From positions 201,353-262,858 of the forward strand of contig JADMJV010000012.1 of assembly GCA_018780265.1 (NCBI GenBank): a DNA stretch of 61,506 nt, read 5' to 3'. Positions 35,201 through 42,344 of the stretch are shown one piece after another (positions within the stretch are counted from its first letter, which is position 1; each line of letters starts with the position of its first letter). The notes under the pieces were generated by a model. That model made no database searches, had not been told where the DNA came from, and worked only from the letters and a program-made list of their open reading frames with translations. A program made the position numbers and the translations under genes. The stretch comes from a bacterium (GTDB lineage Bacteria; Vulcanimicrobiota; Xenobia; Xenobiales; JADMJV01).

Positions 35201-36363
35201 GCTGCCTTGGTGTGACCCACCTGCGACTTGACCGTGCCCAGGGCCACATACTGCTTGCGATCACTGGCCGGCCCAAAGACGCTGCGCAGCCCTTCAAATT
35301 CGACCACGTCACCCACTTTGGTGCCGGTGCCATGGGCTTCGACCAGACGCACCGTGGACGGATCGATCCCGGAACGCTGGTAGGCATCGCGTATGGCCCG
35401 AGCCTGCCCCTTGGAATCCGGCGCGTAGACCGCGCCCGAATTGCCGTCAGAGGCCGTGCCCACCCCTTTGATCACCGCATAAATGCGGTCGCCGTCGGCT
35501 TCGGCATCTTTAAGTCGTTTGAGCACAACCATGCCCAAACCCTCACCGATCAAAGTACCGTCGGAGGATTCCGAGAAGGGCCGAATCTTGCCGCTGGGCG
35601 AGAGGGCCGGCGTCTTGGAAAAGCACATATACATAAAGATGTCATTAAAAGTGTCGGCACCGCCGGTAATAACCATGTCGGCTTTCCCGGTAGCCAGTTC
35701 CATAATGGCCAGATGAGCGGCCGACAGCGAACTGGCGCAGGCTGCGTCGACGACGCAGTTGGTTCCGTGCAGATCCAGTCGATTGGCGATGCGGCCTGCC
35801 ACCACGTTGCCCAGCAACCCGGGGAACGAATTTTCTTGCCAACCCACGAAGCCGTCGGACATCCGGCCCAACACTTCTTCCACCAGATTGGGGGCCAGTC
35901 CGGACTCGACCAGGGCCTGACGCCAGACCGGATGACCGAGTCGTGCGCCCAGGGGAACTACCAATTCGAGTGTCCCCGTTACGCCCAGAATAATGCTGGT
36001 GCTGTCCCGCTTAAACTCGCGCTTCCCATCGTATCCGGCGTCTTCCAAAGCAGCCTTAGCCACTACCAACCCCAACAACTGACTGGTATCAGTCGCCTCC
36101 AAAACAGTGGGAGGCAAGGAAAACTCGGTGGGGTCAAAGCGATGCACGGGCAAAAAGCCGCCGCGCTGACAGTAGGTCATGTCCGGTGCTTTCTGGTCGG
36201 CGCTAAAGTAGTCTTCGGGACGCCAATGGGTGGCCGGAATGTCGCTGATCCCGTCTACACCGCAGCGAATCAAGTGCCAAAAACCCTTCAGATCAGGGGA
36301 TTTTGGGTACATCGCAGCCATACCCACGATGGCAATAGGTTCAACAGTGGTCTTCTTACTCAT
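29254..36363 (-). CDS. pfaA: PfaA/Pfa2-like synthase: KS-AT-6xACP-KR-DH
   Basis: A 2369-residue megasynthase. KS (1-480) with DAACASSLSA near 208, EAHGTGT near 345 and GHTKAAAGSA near 385; AT (about 565-880) with FPGQGSQY and GHSYGE near 663; an Ala/Pro/Val linker with a helical stretch (950-1090); six tandem ACPs (1095-1605), each with the phosphopantetheine site LGIDSIKR or LGVDSIKR; a KR (about 1800-2080) with TGGARGVT; and a C-terminal DH-like hotdog domain (2105-2369) opening FPCLSSHQVGG. This is the standard PfaA order of polyunsaturated fatty acid synthases. It lies six bases behind pfaD and ends one base before pfaC. The ACPs need a phosphopantetheinyl transferase that is not in the window. 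Tandem ACPs raise flux in this system. Confidence 0.92.
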   Translation of the reverse strand: MSKKTTVEPIAIVGMAAMYPKSPDLKGFWHLIRCGVDGISDIPATHWRPEDYFSADQKAPDMTYCQRGGFLPVHRFDPTEFSLPPTVLEATDTSQLLGLVVAKAALEDAGYDGKREFKRDSTSIILGVTGTLELVVPLGARLGHPVWRQALVESGLAPNLVEEVLGRMSDGFVGWQENSFPGLLGNVVAGRIANRLDLHGTNCVVDAACASSLSAAHLAIMELATGKADMVITGGADTFNDIFMYMCFSKTPALSPSGKIRPFSESSDGTLIGEGLGMVVLKRLKDAEADGDRIYAVIKGVGTASDGNSGAVYAPDSKGQARAIRDAYQRSGIDPSTVRLVEAHGTGTKVGDVVEFEGLRSVFGPASDRKQYVALGTVKSQVGHTKAAAGSASLIKAALALYYKVYPPTLGVEKPNPKINIEDSPFYLNNEARPWLSEAGIPRRAALSSFGFGGSNFHMVLEEASAQRPEPAWDGGVRIWAESAATPATLVQRLRNAAASLSSEPIEQARAAHAKSSSFDSKAASRCVIVWDTEKSLADLLRQAAEVVSLGKASEGPEIFYAPNAQPGKVVFMFPGQGSQYVNMGREWACVFPEVLDSVERSDRFGEGLGRKMYPPPTFSEEVRKQYDLALTATDAAQPALGALNRGIYEVVSQRFGVQADFTCGHSYGELCALYAAGVYDADALCKLSLLRGELMAKGDGGRGAMAAVTAPLEKVEAILPELGPDVVIANRNSPTQCVLSGTKEAIQAAAAKLKEKGMRAIPLQVGAAFHSPLVASAEGPFRKGLDDVKFGKPSVPVLANKTAQDYPNEAKKARDLLASQLVSQVNWVAQVEELYERGARTFVEVGPKNVLTKLVGGVLKGKEFKAVALDASTGRQALLDLAEGLAQLAALGLPVRFEQWESAPAEPRKRKMTVELSGANYRSPQSKKSAPPRAAGSVDVLPPPQPKAVPVVAAPAPAPVPAAAPVVVIQQAPAAAQEAIHQVQSSMLAIQSLQQQAAQAHQRFLEGQEATMKTFQTLVENQQQLMSRLASGSAPAPRPVAVPAAPVAATPVTVVAPKVSLAPTPVAPVTPLPAPVAAKPVVVHQAPAQAPVAQAVLAVVAEKTGYPVEMLNLSMDLEADLGIDSIKRVEILAAVQEKLPQLAAVPSDQMGSLRTLQEVVNALGVSTAVARPVSAAPQAAAPVSGALLEVVAEKTGYPVEMLNLDMDLEADLGIDSIKRVEILAAIEEKVPGLPKVASDQMGSLRTLGQIVEAFGSVPQAAPVSAPPKATASVSGALLEVVAEKTGYPVEMLNLEMDLEADLGIDSIKRVEILAAIEEKVPGLPKVASDQMGSLRTLGQIVEAFGSVAKAPGTAAPVSGALLEVVAEKTGYPMEMLNLDMDLEADLGIDSIKRVEILAAIEEKVPGLPKMASDQMGSLRTLGQIVEAFGGATTAAVPAVASAPAAAPASSAKLLAVVAEKTGYPLEMLNLDMDLEADLGVDSIKRVEILAALPEASALPADQVGSLRTLRQIIEALGVGEAAPVATPVAAGSSHQLLAVVAEKTGYPLEMLNLDMDLESDLGVDSIKRVEILAAIPEASGLSADRVGSLRTLRQIIEALGVAGAPTQDQVAAATTPSAAPISRLERRVLIATALPPLSNGNQFPLPKGAKVKIFPASGGLSKALAAELSSRGMQVVKEFGPDLAGLFLVEGPLRDSFQAVRQAAPALRQQKGLLVSVARLDGRFGLTGNFAAPESGGLTGLPKTAAHEWPEVTCRAFDVDSAWRDDKAAAQKLVQEISTPGPLELGLTANQRFGLETPLEEVVTVAPIFAKGDVVLVTGGARGVTAATAIALARSCQPTLVLLGRSKLAAAEPEWAQGIAQDGALKKAILEQEFGGKASPKDIENRFKELQAHREVRSTLAAIEAAGSRVEYRSVDVRSEKAVDKLLNEVQATLGKVQGIVHGAGVLADKRIEEKTDEMFDSVFSTKVTGLKLLLGPLQNQPLKAIVLFSSVTARFGRPGQVDYCMANDLLNKTAQLEAKRRPECRVVSLNWGPWGGGMVTEGLKKEFQRLGVGLIDLDAGAEAMVKELSAATGGAVEILYGDGFPAPPGGSQPVPGLFQVVASVEEFPCLSSHQVGGRPVVPVALQMEWFAQAATQQQVGSRFRGLSKMQILRPIAVENGDVPLQVVQVDDHLELQHAQTGQVYTKATVELGTDLPEAPSLANVNGLAQQTYPHSNPDIYQEHLFHGPHFQAVKAVQGWSSHGLVAQVGTLAKVSEWIKQPVRSDWLADPLAVDAALQLGILWGIEALGKPSLPMVVGGYQQFQRKFPKGGVEARLWVEKSSPSKIVASVDFVDGQGHLVARLSNVEWTADAGLKKAFTKEPAGSPR
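31555..33078 (-). repeat. Six tandem ACP repeats inside pfaA
   Basis: Six near-identical units of 249 to 275 bases, each beginning VVAEKTGYP and ending in a SLRTL..IVEAFG or IIEALG helix. Units 2, 3 and 4 (DSIKR sites near 32706, 32432 and 32183) are almost identical in protein sequence, including the shared EEKVPGLPK stretch, while 5 and 6 (near 31908 and 31659) form a second pair with LGVDSIKR and a shorter second helix. Unit 1 (near 32979) is the most divergent. This pattern suggests duplication in steps with later homogenisation. Confidence 0.95.
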
Positions 36364-36369
36364 ATCGAT

Positions 36370-37998
36370 CTAGGCTCCCAGGTAGGCACTGATTTGTTCG
36401 GCGGTCATTGGTAAAAATTGAGTAGCCTGTTCAGGAAGCGCGGCTCCCTGTTGGCGTAGAGTATTGGCTCGGGTCAGCACGGCGGCCCCCAGCAACAGAT
36501 TATGGGCGACCAGTCCAGCTTTGCGGTTCTCCACCTGCTCCAGGGGTGAGCCTTTGGCCCATTCGTTAAAGGCGCCCATGGCCGGACCACACCAAATCTG
36601 GTAGTCCACCTTACGGTCAGGCACGCCGCTGTTGGCCCAACGCGAAGCCCGGCCCAGATACGAGCGAAAAATCAAGGCCATTTTGTGCTTCGGCTCTTTC
36701 TCGGCGCGCACATTCTGCCGTGGATCCCGTTTTTCGAAGAACTGGCGGGTATTCTCCCACTCCTGCTCCAGACTGCTGCGCAGGTAATCCTTTTCCAGCA
36801 TCTGACGGTCGGCCGCCGGCAGGGCTTCCAGGCTATCATAGCGGCGGTAGAGTTCGTAAAGTTTCTTGGCCCGCACCGGAAACATGGTGCCCCATTTAAG
36901 AACCTGAACGTTGACGCCCATCTCAAACATATCAGCAGCCGGAGCCATGGCCACATCGGCCTGACGCGCCTGAGCCAGCATGCCACGCACAGTATCAGAA
37001 CTGCCCGACTCCACACAGGCTTGATTGACCGATCCGGTGACCACAAAGCCTGCCCCCATCGCGAAGGCAGCGCACAAAGAGTAAGGAGTGGCCATGCCAC
37101 CGGCGGCTCCCACTCGAGGACGACGTGGATACTTGTATTGCTGCTGCAACTGGTCGCGTAGCGCGATCATGGTGGGAATCAGGCAGACGGCCGGACGGTT
37201 GTCGGTGTGTCCGCCCGAATCGGCTTCGGCGGTGATGTCCTCGGCCACCGGAATTTGGGCGGCCAATTCGGCCTGCTCGGCCGTCAAAAACCCCTGATCG
37301 ACCAGAGCGGCCAGCATATTGGCCGGAGCCGGAGCCAGAAACTTGGAAGCCACCTCCACCCGAGAAATCTTGGCAAAAACCTGATTGGGAGTGACGATCT
37401 GGCCATCCGCTCCCCGCTGAATCCCGGCCAGTCGATACTTGACCAGCGGCAGGGTCAAAGCCAGGAAGGCTGCAGCCTCCACGCGCCGGATGCCTTTGCG
37501 AATATACAGGTCGGCGATGGCCAGTTCCAGGTCGGCTTCGGCCGGACTGTGAATGAAGTTGAAACCGAATGGCTGATCGGCCAAACTGCCCTGCAACCGG
37601 TCAATGGCTTTCTCTACACGGGCCGGGTCCAATCCGGCCGCCCCAAAAAAACCCAGACCGCCCGCTCGAGAGGTGGCCTCCACAATTTCTTCGCTGGCGA
37701 TGCCGTTGGCCATGGCGCCCTGCACATAGGCGTATTTGAGACCATGAGTGGTGCGGAAATCTTCTTCACCCAGGGCCGAAGGGTGAAGGGCGGGAGCAAA
37801 TGCGACCACTGGCCTGGCGCCCGTCGGAGCTTTGCCCGCAAAAGTAACCGACCCACCTCGAGCGACACGCTGACCCGCCAACAGAAAAACCGGATCCTTG
37901 ACCTGCAGAAGCGCCTGACAGAGGTCATCTGACTCACTGCCGTCGTCCCCTGCCTGCCACCATCCCGTCACCCCCGTGTGGGTCATTGTTGTCGTCAT
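36370..37998 (-). CDS. pfaD: PfaD/Pfa1-like enoyl reductase
   Basis: A 542-residue FMN-dependent trans-acting enoyl reductase of the PfaD family, related to nitronate monooxygenases with a TIM barrel. Recognisable parts are the N-terminal region ending in GLKYAYVQGAMANGIAS near 95, GGLGFFGAAGLDP, the FMN-binding GAAGGMATPYSLCAAFAMGAGFVVTG near 305-330 and the helical tail NLLLGAAVL. It reduces the enoyl intermediate bound to the ACPs of the next gene. ATG 37998 follows GGGAGG by six bases and is the first gene of the operon. A ten-base palindrome CGGACGTCCG at 38028-38037, just upstream of the ribosome site, could be an operator. Confidence 0.92.
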   Translation of the reverse strand: MTTTMTHTGVTGWWQAGDDGSESDDLCQALLQVKDPVFLLAGQRVARGGSVTFAGKAPTGARPVVAFAPALHPSALGEEDFRTTHGLKYAYVQGAMANGIASEEIVEATSRAGGLGFFGAAGLDPARVEKAIDRLQGSLADQPFGFNFIHSPAEADLELAIADLYIRKGIRRVEAAAFLALTLPLVKYRLAGIQRGADGQIVTPNQVFAKISRVEVASKFLAPAPANMLAALVDQGFLTAEQAELAAQIPVAEDITAEADSGGHTDNRPAVCLIPTMIALRDQLQQQYKYPRRPRVGAAGGMATPYSLCAAFAMGAGFVVTGSVNQACVESGSSDTVRGMLAQARQADVAMAPAADMFEMGVNVQVLKWGTMFPVRAKKLYELYRRYDSLEALPAADRQMLEKDYLRSSLEQEWENTRQFFEKRDPRQNVRAEKEPKHKMALIFRSYLGRASRWANSGVPDRKVDYQIWCGPAMGAFNEWAKGSPLEQVENRKAGLVAHNLLLGAAVLTRANTLRQQGAALPEQATQFLPMTAEQISAYLGA

Positions 37999-38229
37999 GT
38001 CCGGCCTCCCTGCTTGATTCTACACCCCGGACGTCCGCCTGGGGCATAGAGTCAAGCGCTATTACCCGATTCGCGCGGTACAAAACACCGGAACGGGGGC
38101 TACCGATAGCATAACGGACGGGATTGCCTTTTTATTGCATGCCCGGCAGATTTTTTTAGGCTTTCCAGGGGAAGGACCCTGGCACAAGGGGACAAAGACT
38201 CGGCCAGCCACAAATGGAGGTTGAAACCC

Positions 38230-39414
38230 GTGACAGTATTGTGCATCGCCAGTTTTTACAAAGGCGCAAAATTCCTCGAGGAGTTGGCTCGCCAAGGGTG
38301 TCATATTGTTTTGGTCACCACCCAGGAAGTCTACAACGACCCCTGGCCAGCCTGCGTGAACGAACGATTCTGCGTGCACAAAATCGACAACTTTGAGGAA
38401 GTGCGCAAAGCGGTGGGCTACCTGGCTCGCAGCCGCGACTTCCGCTGCATACTTCCCCTGGACGAGTATGTCGTCGATATGGCAGCGGCACTGCGCGAGC
38501 ACCTGCGCATTCCGGGCATGGGCGTAACCCACGCGGCCCGCTTTCGCGACAAGCTACTGATGCGCATCAAGGCCCAGCAGGCGGGCGTGCCGGTTCCTCA
38601 ATTTTCGGCCATTCTTCCCCATTCGAGCGTCGAAAATTTCATCAAAACCGTGCCCGCGCCCTGGATCCTCAAGCCCCGAGCCGAGTCCGGATCGGTGAAG
38701 ATGCGCAAACTGGAAAACGTCAAAGACCTGTGGGCCACTATCGAAGAGTTAGGCGACGACCAGTCCCACTACCTGGTGGAGCGCTTCGTGCCCGGTCACA
38801 TTCTCCACGTCGACAGCATCGTTTGGAACAACAAAATCGTCTTTTCGGCCGCTCACCGCTACGGCAAGACTCCCTTCAGCATCTGGCGCGATGGCGGTGT
38901 GTTCAGTTCACGCACCATCCCTAAGAACGACTCAATCTACCAGGCCGTCCACAAACAAAACGAAGACGTCGTCAAGGCCCTGGGTCAAGAATACGGCGTT
39001 ACCCATGCCGAATTCATCCAGTCTCACGAAGACAATTCCCTCTACTTCCTGGAGACGGCCGCCCGAGTGGGCGGCGCCCACATCGACGCGCTGGTGAAAG
39101 AAACACGCGGAGTGGATCTGTGGATCGAATGGGCCCGCACCGAACTGGCCGCGGCCCAGGGGAAACCCTACAAAGTCAAGGCAAGCAAAGACCTACAAGG
39201 TGGACTGCTGGTCTGCCTGACTCGCCAGAAAAGCCCCAACCTGTCTCATTACGATGACCCCGAAGTGAGCTGGACGCACGTGTGGGACTACCATCTGGCC
39301 ATGGTGGTCAGCGGCAAGGACGACGCACGCATCGACCGACTGCTCGAGGCCTACCAGCACCGCTTTGCTGACGATTTTCTAGCGATTGGCGTGGGCGGCG
39401 ACCGGCCCGCCTGA
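38230..39414 (+). CDS. ATP-grasp ligase, divergent to the pfa operon
   Basis: A 394-residue enzyme with the three-domain layout of ATP-grasp ligases: an N-terminal Rossmann-like part (TVLCIASFYKGAKFLEEL, ILPLDEYVVDMAAAL), then MRIKAQQAGVPVPQF and ILKPRAESGSVKMRKL with the ATP-binding Lys, SHYLVERFVPGHILHVDSI in the hinge, and FLETAARVGGAHIDALV with the Mg-binding acidic residues. It would form an amide or thioester bond; the partners are unknown. I chose GTG 38230 because GGAGG ends nine bases before it, while TTG 38221 touches the ribosome site. The 230-base divergent region to pfaD suggests shared control, so modification of the lipid product is possible but unproven. Confidence 0.8.
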   Translation: MTVLCIASFYKGAKFLEELARQGCHIVLVTTQEVYNDPWPACVNERFCVHKIDNFEEVRKAVGYLARSRDFRCILPLDEYVVDMAAALREHLRIPGMGVTHAARFRDKLLMRIKAQQAGVPVPQFSAILPHSSVENFIKTVPAPWILKPRAESGSVKMRKLENVKDLWATIEELGDDQSHYLVERFVPGHILHVDSIVWNNKIVFSAAHRYGKTPFSIWRDGGVFSSRTIPKNDSIYQAVHKQNEDVVKALGQEYGVTHAEFIQSHEDNSLYFLETAARVGGAHIDALVKETRGVDLWIEWARTELAAAQGKPYKVKASKDLQGGLLVCLTRQKSPNLSHYDDPEVSWTHVWDYHLAMVVSGKDDARIDRLLEAYQHRFADDFLAIGVGGDRPA

Positions 39415-40440
39415 AAATCGGCGGCAACTCAGCATCTCGGGCAAATGCAACTGGGGGTCGGTCAATTGTTTGACCAACTCCGGCAGCCAGGGCCAATGCG
39501 TTTGACCCAGACCGGCCAGCCACACACAGTCTTGACGCCAGGGGTGATAGTCCAGCGCCGGCTGGCCGTCGGAGAGGGCGTCCAAGCGCAAATCATAAGT
39601 GGCCAGCTTGTCAAAACCGCAGCTCAGCCAGCGCTCCGGCACACCCTGCAGGAATTGCCTTTCAGCAACTGGCTCAGGCGCCTCCCACAGCCGGGTCCAA
39701 CCCCAATTCTCAGCGCCTGGCCACAGATACAGGGGCGCCTTGGCGTAGTGAATCCACAGCGCCGGGCGCTCTACCGGCCGGCGATCTTCCAAGCGGGGGC
39801 AGCCTTCCAGCCAGAGATGCTTTTGCTCCAGGGCAGGAACCGGCTGGCCCAACAATTTGGGCGTCTGCCTCCCGGCAACCAAAATCAAGCGACGGCCTCG
39901 AAAAATGGTGTCCCGAGTGACGGCGGTGGGCCACTCGTGCTCCCAGTCAATCTGGGTCACTTGAGTGTCCGCGTATGGGTCGACGCCCTCCCGCTGCATC
40001 TCCAGCCAGAGGCGAGAAACCAGGCCCTCCATCTTGAGATGGGACAGGCGCTCCATAAAGAGGCTACCCAAATCCGACTCCAGCTTGAGTTCGGCAAACT
40101 GCCCCGGCTGCAAAGGCACGGCCTCGACCTGGTGACTTTCCTTGCAATCTAACAGACGCAGCCAGGACAGGCTCTCGCGCTGGGCCACAGCGGCCCCGTC
40201 TCGAAAACCCAAAACTCCGACTTCTTGCCAAAAATCTCGACTGGCGCGAATCCACGCCCACATCTGCGAACTGTAGAGAAAGGGCGAGCACACCCAGGCG
40301 TCATAAGGCTGGTCCGGGTCGCGAGGGCGCCCCTGGTCGAGCAGCACTACCTTTTGCCCGGAGGCATGCAAACTGCGGGCCAACAGGGACCCTTCCAGGC
40401 CCCCGCCCACAATCAATACATCGCACTTTACCGTCAGCAC
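39379..40440 (-). CDS. FAD-dependent oxidoreductase (DAO-like)
   Basis: A 353-residue flavoprotein. The N-terminal CDVLIVGGGLEGSLLARSLHASG is a Rossmann dinucleotide motif (GGGxxG), followed by KVVLLDQG where the Asp/Glu at the strand end binds the ribose. A second conserved strand IFRGRRLILVAGRQTPKL near 195 and a late VWLAGLGQTHWPWLPELV complete the DAO/MnmC-like fold. I chose GTG 40440; longer frames would begin inside the terminator of tRNA-Ser. It ends 36 bases inside the convergent ATP-grasp gene, so both 3' ends are antisense to each other. The substrate is unknown; primary or secondary amines are usual for this group. Confidence 0.72.
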   Translation of the reverse strand: MLTVKCDVLIVGGGLEGSLLARSLHASGQKVVLLDQGRPRDPDQPYDAWVCSPFLYSSQMWAWIRASRDFWQEVGVLGFRDGAAVAQRESLSWLRLLDCKESHQVEAVPLQPGQFAELKLESDLGSLFMERLSHLKMEGLVSRLWLEMQREGVDPYADTQVTQIDWEHEWPTAVTRDTIFRGRRLILVAGRQTPKLLGQPVPALEQKHLWLEGCPRLEDRRPVERPALWIHYAKAPLYLWPGAENWGWTRLWEAPEPVAERQFLQGVPERWLSCGFDKLATYDLRLDALSDGQPALDYHPWRQDCVWLAGLGQTHWPWLPELVKQLTDPQLHLPEMLSCRRFSGGPVAAHANR

Positions 40441-40458
40441 ATTCGCTACTTTCGTTGT

Positions 40459-40490
40459 AAAAGACAAAACCCCCACCACGAGGGTAGGGG
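40459..40490 (-). terminator. Rho-independent terminator of tRNA-Ser
   Basis: On the minus strand CCCCTACC, loop CTCGT, GGTGGGGG makes an eight-pair stem with one G-U pair, followed by TTTTGTCTTTT. It lies seven bases past the CCA end of tRNA-Ser and just ahead of the oxidoreductase start. Confidence 0.85.
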
Positions 40491-40496
40491 TCTAAG

Positions 40497-40586
40497 TGGC
40501 GGAGTGACTGGGATTCGAACCCAGGCGGGCCTTGTGGACCCTCACGCTTAGCAGGCGTGCGCCTTAAACCGCTCGGCCATCACTCC
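40497..40586 (-). tRNA. tRNA-Ser (anticodon GCU)
   Basis: A 90-base class II tRNA read on the minus strand from GGAGTGATGGCC to the encoded CCA. Acceptor stem GGAGTGA pairs with TCACTCC; the anticodon arm CGCCTGCTAAGCG presents GCT (reads AGC and AGU); a long variable arm GAGGGTCCACAAGGCCC follows; the T arm is TGGGTTCGAATCCCA. It has its own promoter and terminator and is a single-gene unit. Confidence 0.95.
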
Positions 40587-40599
40587 AGAAGACTTGGGT

Positions 40600-40628
40600 A
40601 GTATAGTAGGCTCGGCTGAGCTTGTCCA
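40600..40628 (-). promoter_or_regulatory. Promoter of tRNA-Ser
   Basis: On the minus strand TGGACA (40628-40623), 17 bases, then TATACT (40605-40600): five of six matches in each hexamer at ideal spacing. The tRNA 5' end lies 13 bases downstream, which leaves a short leader for RNase P to remove. Confidence 0.8.
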
Positions 40629-40709
40629 GAGGTACAGAAGGAACTGCCTGTGAGTCTTCGTAGTGCCTGCCCCAGGCCCCGGGGAGACCAGCCTGTACGT
40701 GGAGGAACC

Positions 40710-42287
40710 TTGTCCAAGATCTTAGTCAGTGACCCATTACCTCAGGATATCGTAGACGCTTTGCGCAAAGAGGCTGAAGTGGAAGTGGCCACGGGCCTCA
40801 AACCCGCCGAACTGGCCGCCAAAGTCGTAGGCTTTGAAGCGCTCATCGTGCGCAGCCAGTCCAAAGTGACCCGTGAGGTGATTGAGGCAGGCAGCAGCCT
40901 GCGCGTAATCGGCCGAGCCGGCGTTGGTGTCGACAACATCGACGTGGAGGCAGCCACCTCCAAGGGAATTATGGTTATCAATTCTCCCGAGGGAAACACC
41001 ATCTCGGCCGCCGAGCACACCTTTGGCTTGTTGCTGGCCGCGGCCCGCTGGGTTCCCCAGGCCCAGGCCTCAATGCGAGCCGGAGAATGGGACCGCAAGT
41101 CTTTTACTGGCTTTGAGCTTTACAACAAAACCCTGGGTATCGTGGGCTTCGGGCGCATCGGCCGCGAGGTGGGTGAACGAGCCGCTGCCTTCCGCATGAA
41201 GTTGCTGGCCTACGATCCCTTCATCAGTGAAGAATTCGCCAAAGAACGCGGGGCCGAACTGGCTCAACTAGACGATCTGCTGCAACGTAGCGATTTCATC
41301 ACCCTGCACATGCCCAAAACTCCCGAAACCGAAGGGCTGATCAACGCCACTCGTCTGGCTCTACTAAAACCAACGGCCATCCTGATCAACTGCGCTCGCG
41401 GTGGCATCATCGACGAGACAGCCCTCTACGAGGCCCTCAAAGCCAAGAAGTTAGGCGCGGCCGCCCTCGACGTCTTCGCCCAAGAGCCGTTGGGGCCCAG
41501 CCCCCTGTTGGAACTGCCTAACTTTGTGTCTACCCCGCATCTGGCCGCCTCCACCCACGAAGCTCAAGAGCGCGTGGCCGTGGACGTAGCCGAGCAGGTG
41601 CTGGAAGTATTGCGCGGGGGCGCTCCCCGCTCGGCCGTCAATATCCCCTACGTTCCCCCTGAGGCGATGAGCTTCTTGAAGCCCTACCTGGGACTGGCCG
41701 AGCGCATGGGCAAATTTGCCCAATCACTGGCCTCGGGACCCATCACCCACGTGTCCGTAAACTATCGAGGCGAAGTCGTCGAAACCGACACCCGCTTCCT
41801 CACCAAAGCACTTTTGCGAGGCTTGCTGGCTGCCGGTTCGCCCGAAACCGTCAACTTCGTCAATGCGGCCGTGGTGGCGCGCAATCGCGGCATCACCGTA
41901 AACGAGGGAAGTTGCCGAGGCAGCGCCACCTACTCCAGCTATGTCGAGGTCACGGTGCGCTCGGCCCAACGCCAGGTGACTCTGGGAGGCACGGTGTTTG
42001 GCTCCAACGAAGCTCGCGTGGTCGAGATGGACGGCTACTCCATGTCGGTAGTGCTGGCCGGAACCAAGTTGATCACCTGGCAAACCGACCGTCCCGGCGT
42101 GGTGGGCCGCGTGGGCAGCTTGCTGGGAAAATGCGACATCAACATCGCCGAAATGCAGCTTGGACGAAGTTCACCACGCACTCGAGCGGTCATGATCATG
42201 TCCATTGACGAAGCACCCAGCGATGCCGTCATGGCCGAAGTAAAGGGCCTGGACGGTATCGAGGACGTGCGACTCGTTCATTTGTAG
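40710..42287 (+). CDS. serA: D-3-phosphoglycerate dehydrogenase, long form
   Basis: A 525-residue SerA that oxidises 3-phosphoglycerate, first step of serine synthesis. Substrate and NAD domains contain VDNIDVEAAT, GFGRIGREVGERAAAF (nucleotide loop near 150), catalytic Arg in CARGGIIDE, and the His in STPHLAASTHEAQERVA near 280. The C-terminal third has the intervening (ASB) domain and a final ACT domain (ITWQTDRPGVVGRVGSLL), so feedback by serine is likely. It is the long type found in Bacillus and mycobacteria. TTG 40710 follows GGAGGA closely and gives the family start SKILVSDPL; GTG 40650, with AAGGA seven bases upstream, would add 20 residues and is the alternative. Transcribed divergently from tRNA-Ser. 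Confidence 0.93.
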   Translation: MSKILVSDPLPQDIVDALRKEAEVEVATGLKPAELAAKVVGFEALIVRSQSKVTREVIEAGSSLRVIGRAGVGVDNIDVEAATSKGIMVINSPEGNTISAAEHTFGLLLAAARWVPQAQASMRAGEWDRKSFTGFELYNKTLGIVGFGRIGREVGERAAAFRMKLLAYDPFISEEFAKERGAELAQLDDLLQRSDFITLHMPKTPETEGLINATRLALLKPTAILINCARGGIIDETALYEALKAKKLGAAALDVFAQEPLGPSPLLELPNFVSTPHLAASTHEAQERVAVDVAEQVLEVLRGGAPRSAVNIPYVPPEAMSFLKPYLGLAERMGKFAQSLASGPITHVSVNYRGEVVETDTRFLTKALLRGLLAAGSPETVNFVNAAVVARNRGITVNEGSCRGSATYSSYVEVTVRSAQRQVTLGGTVFGSNEARVVEMDGYSMSVVLAGTKLITWQTDRPGVVGRVGSLLGKCDINIAEMQLGRSSPRTRAVMIMSIDEAPSDAVMAEVKGLDGIEDVRLVHL

Positions 42288-42344
42288 AGTTTAAGTCCCA
42301 GCCTATTGGGGAAAGTTGACAGCCCATTTGAGGAGAGAACCAGC

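Noticed and set aside
34366..36414. Long plus-strand open frame of 682 codons opposite pfaA
   Set aside because: It is a shadow of the strong minus-strand KS/AT coding sequence, with a composition rich in His, Gly, Arg and Gln and no domain.
22462..37998. Heterocyst-glycolipid or enediyne-type synthase
   Set aside because: The PfaD reductase, tandem ACPs, separate CLF and two DH didomains together are typical of the Pfa class.
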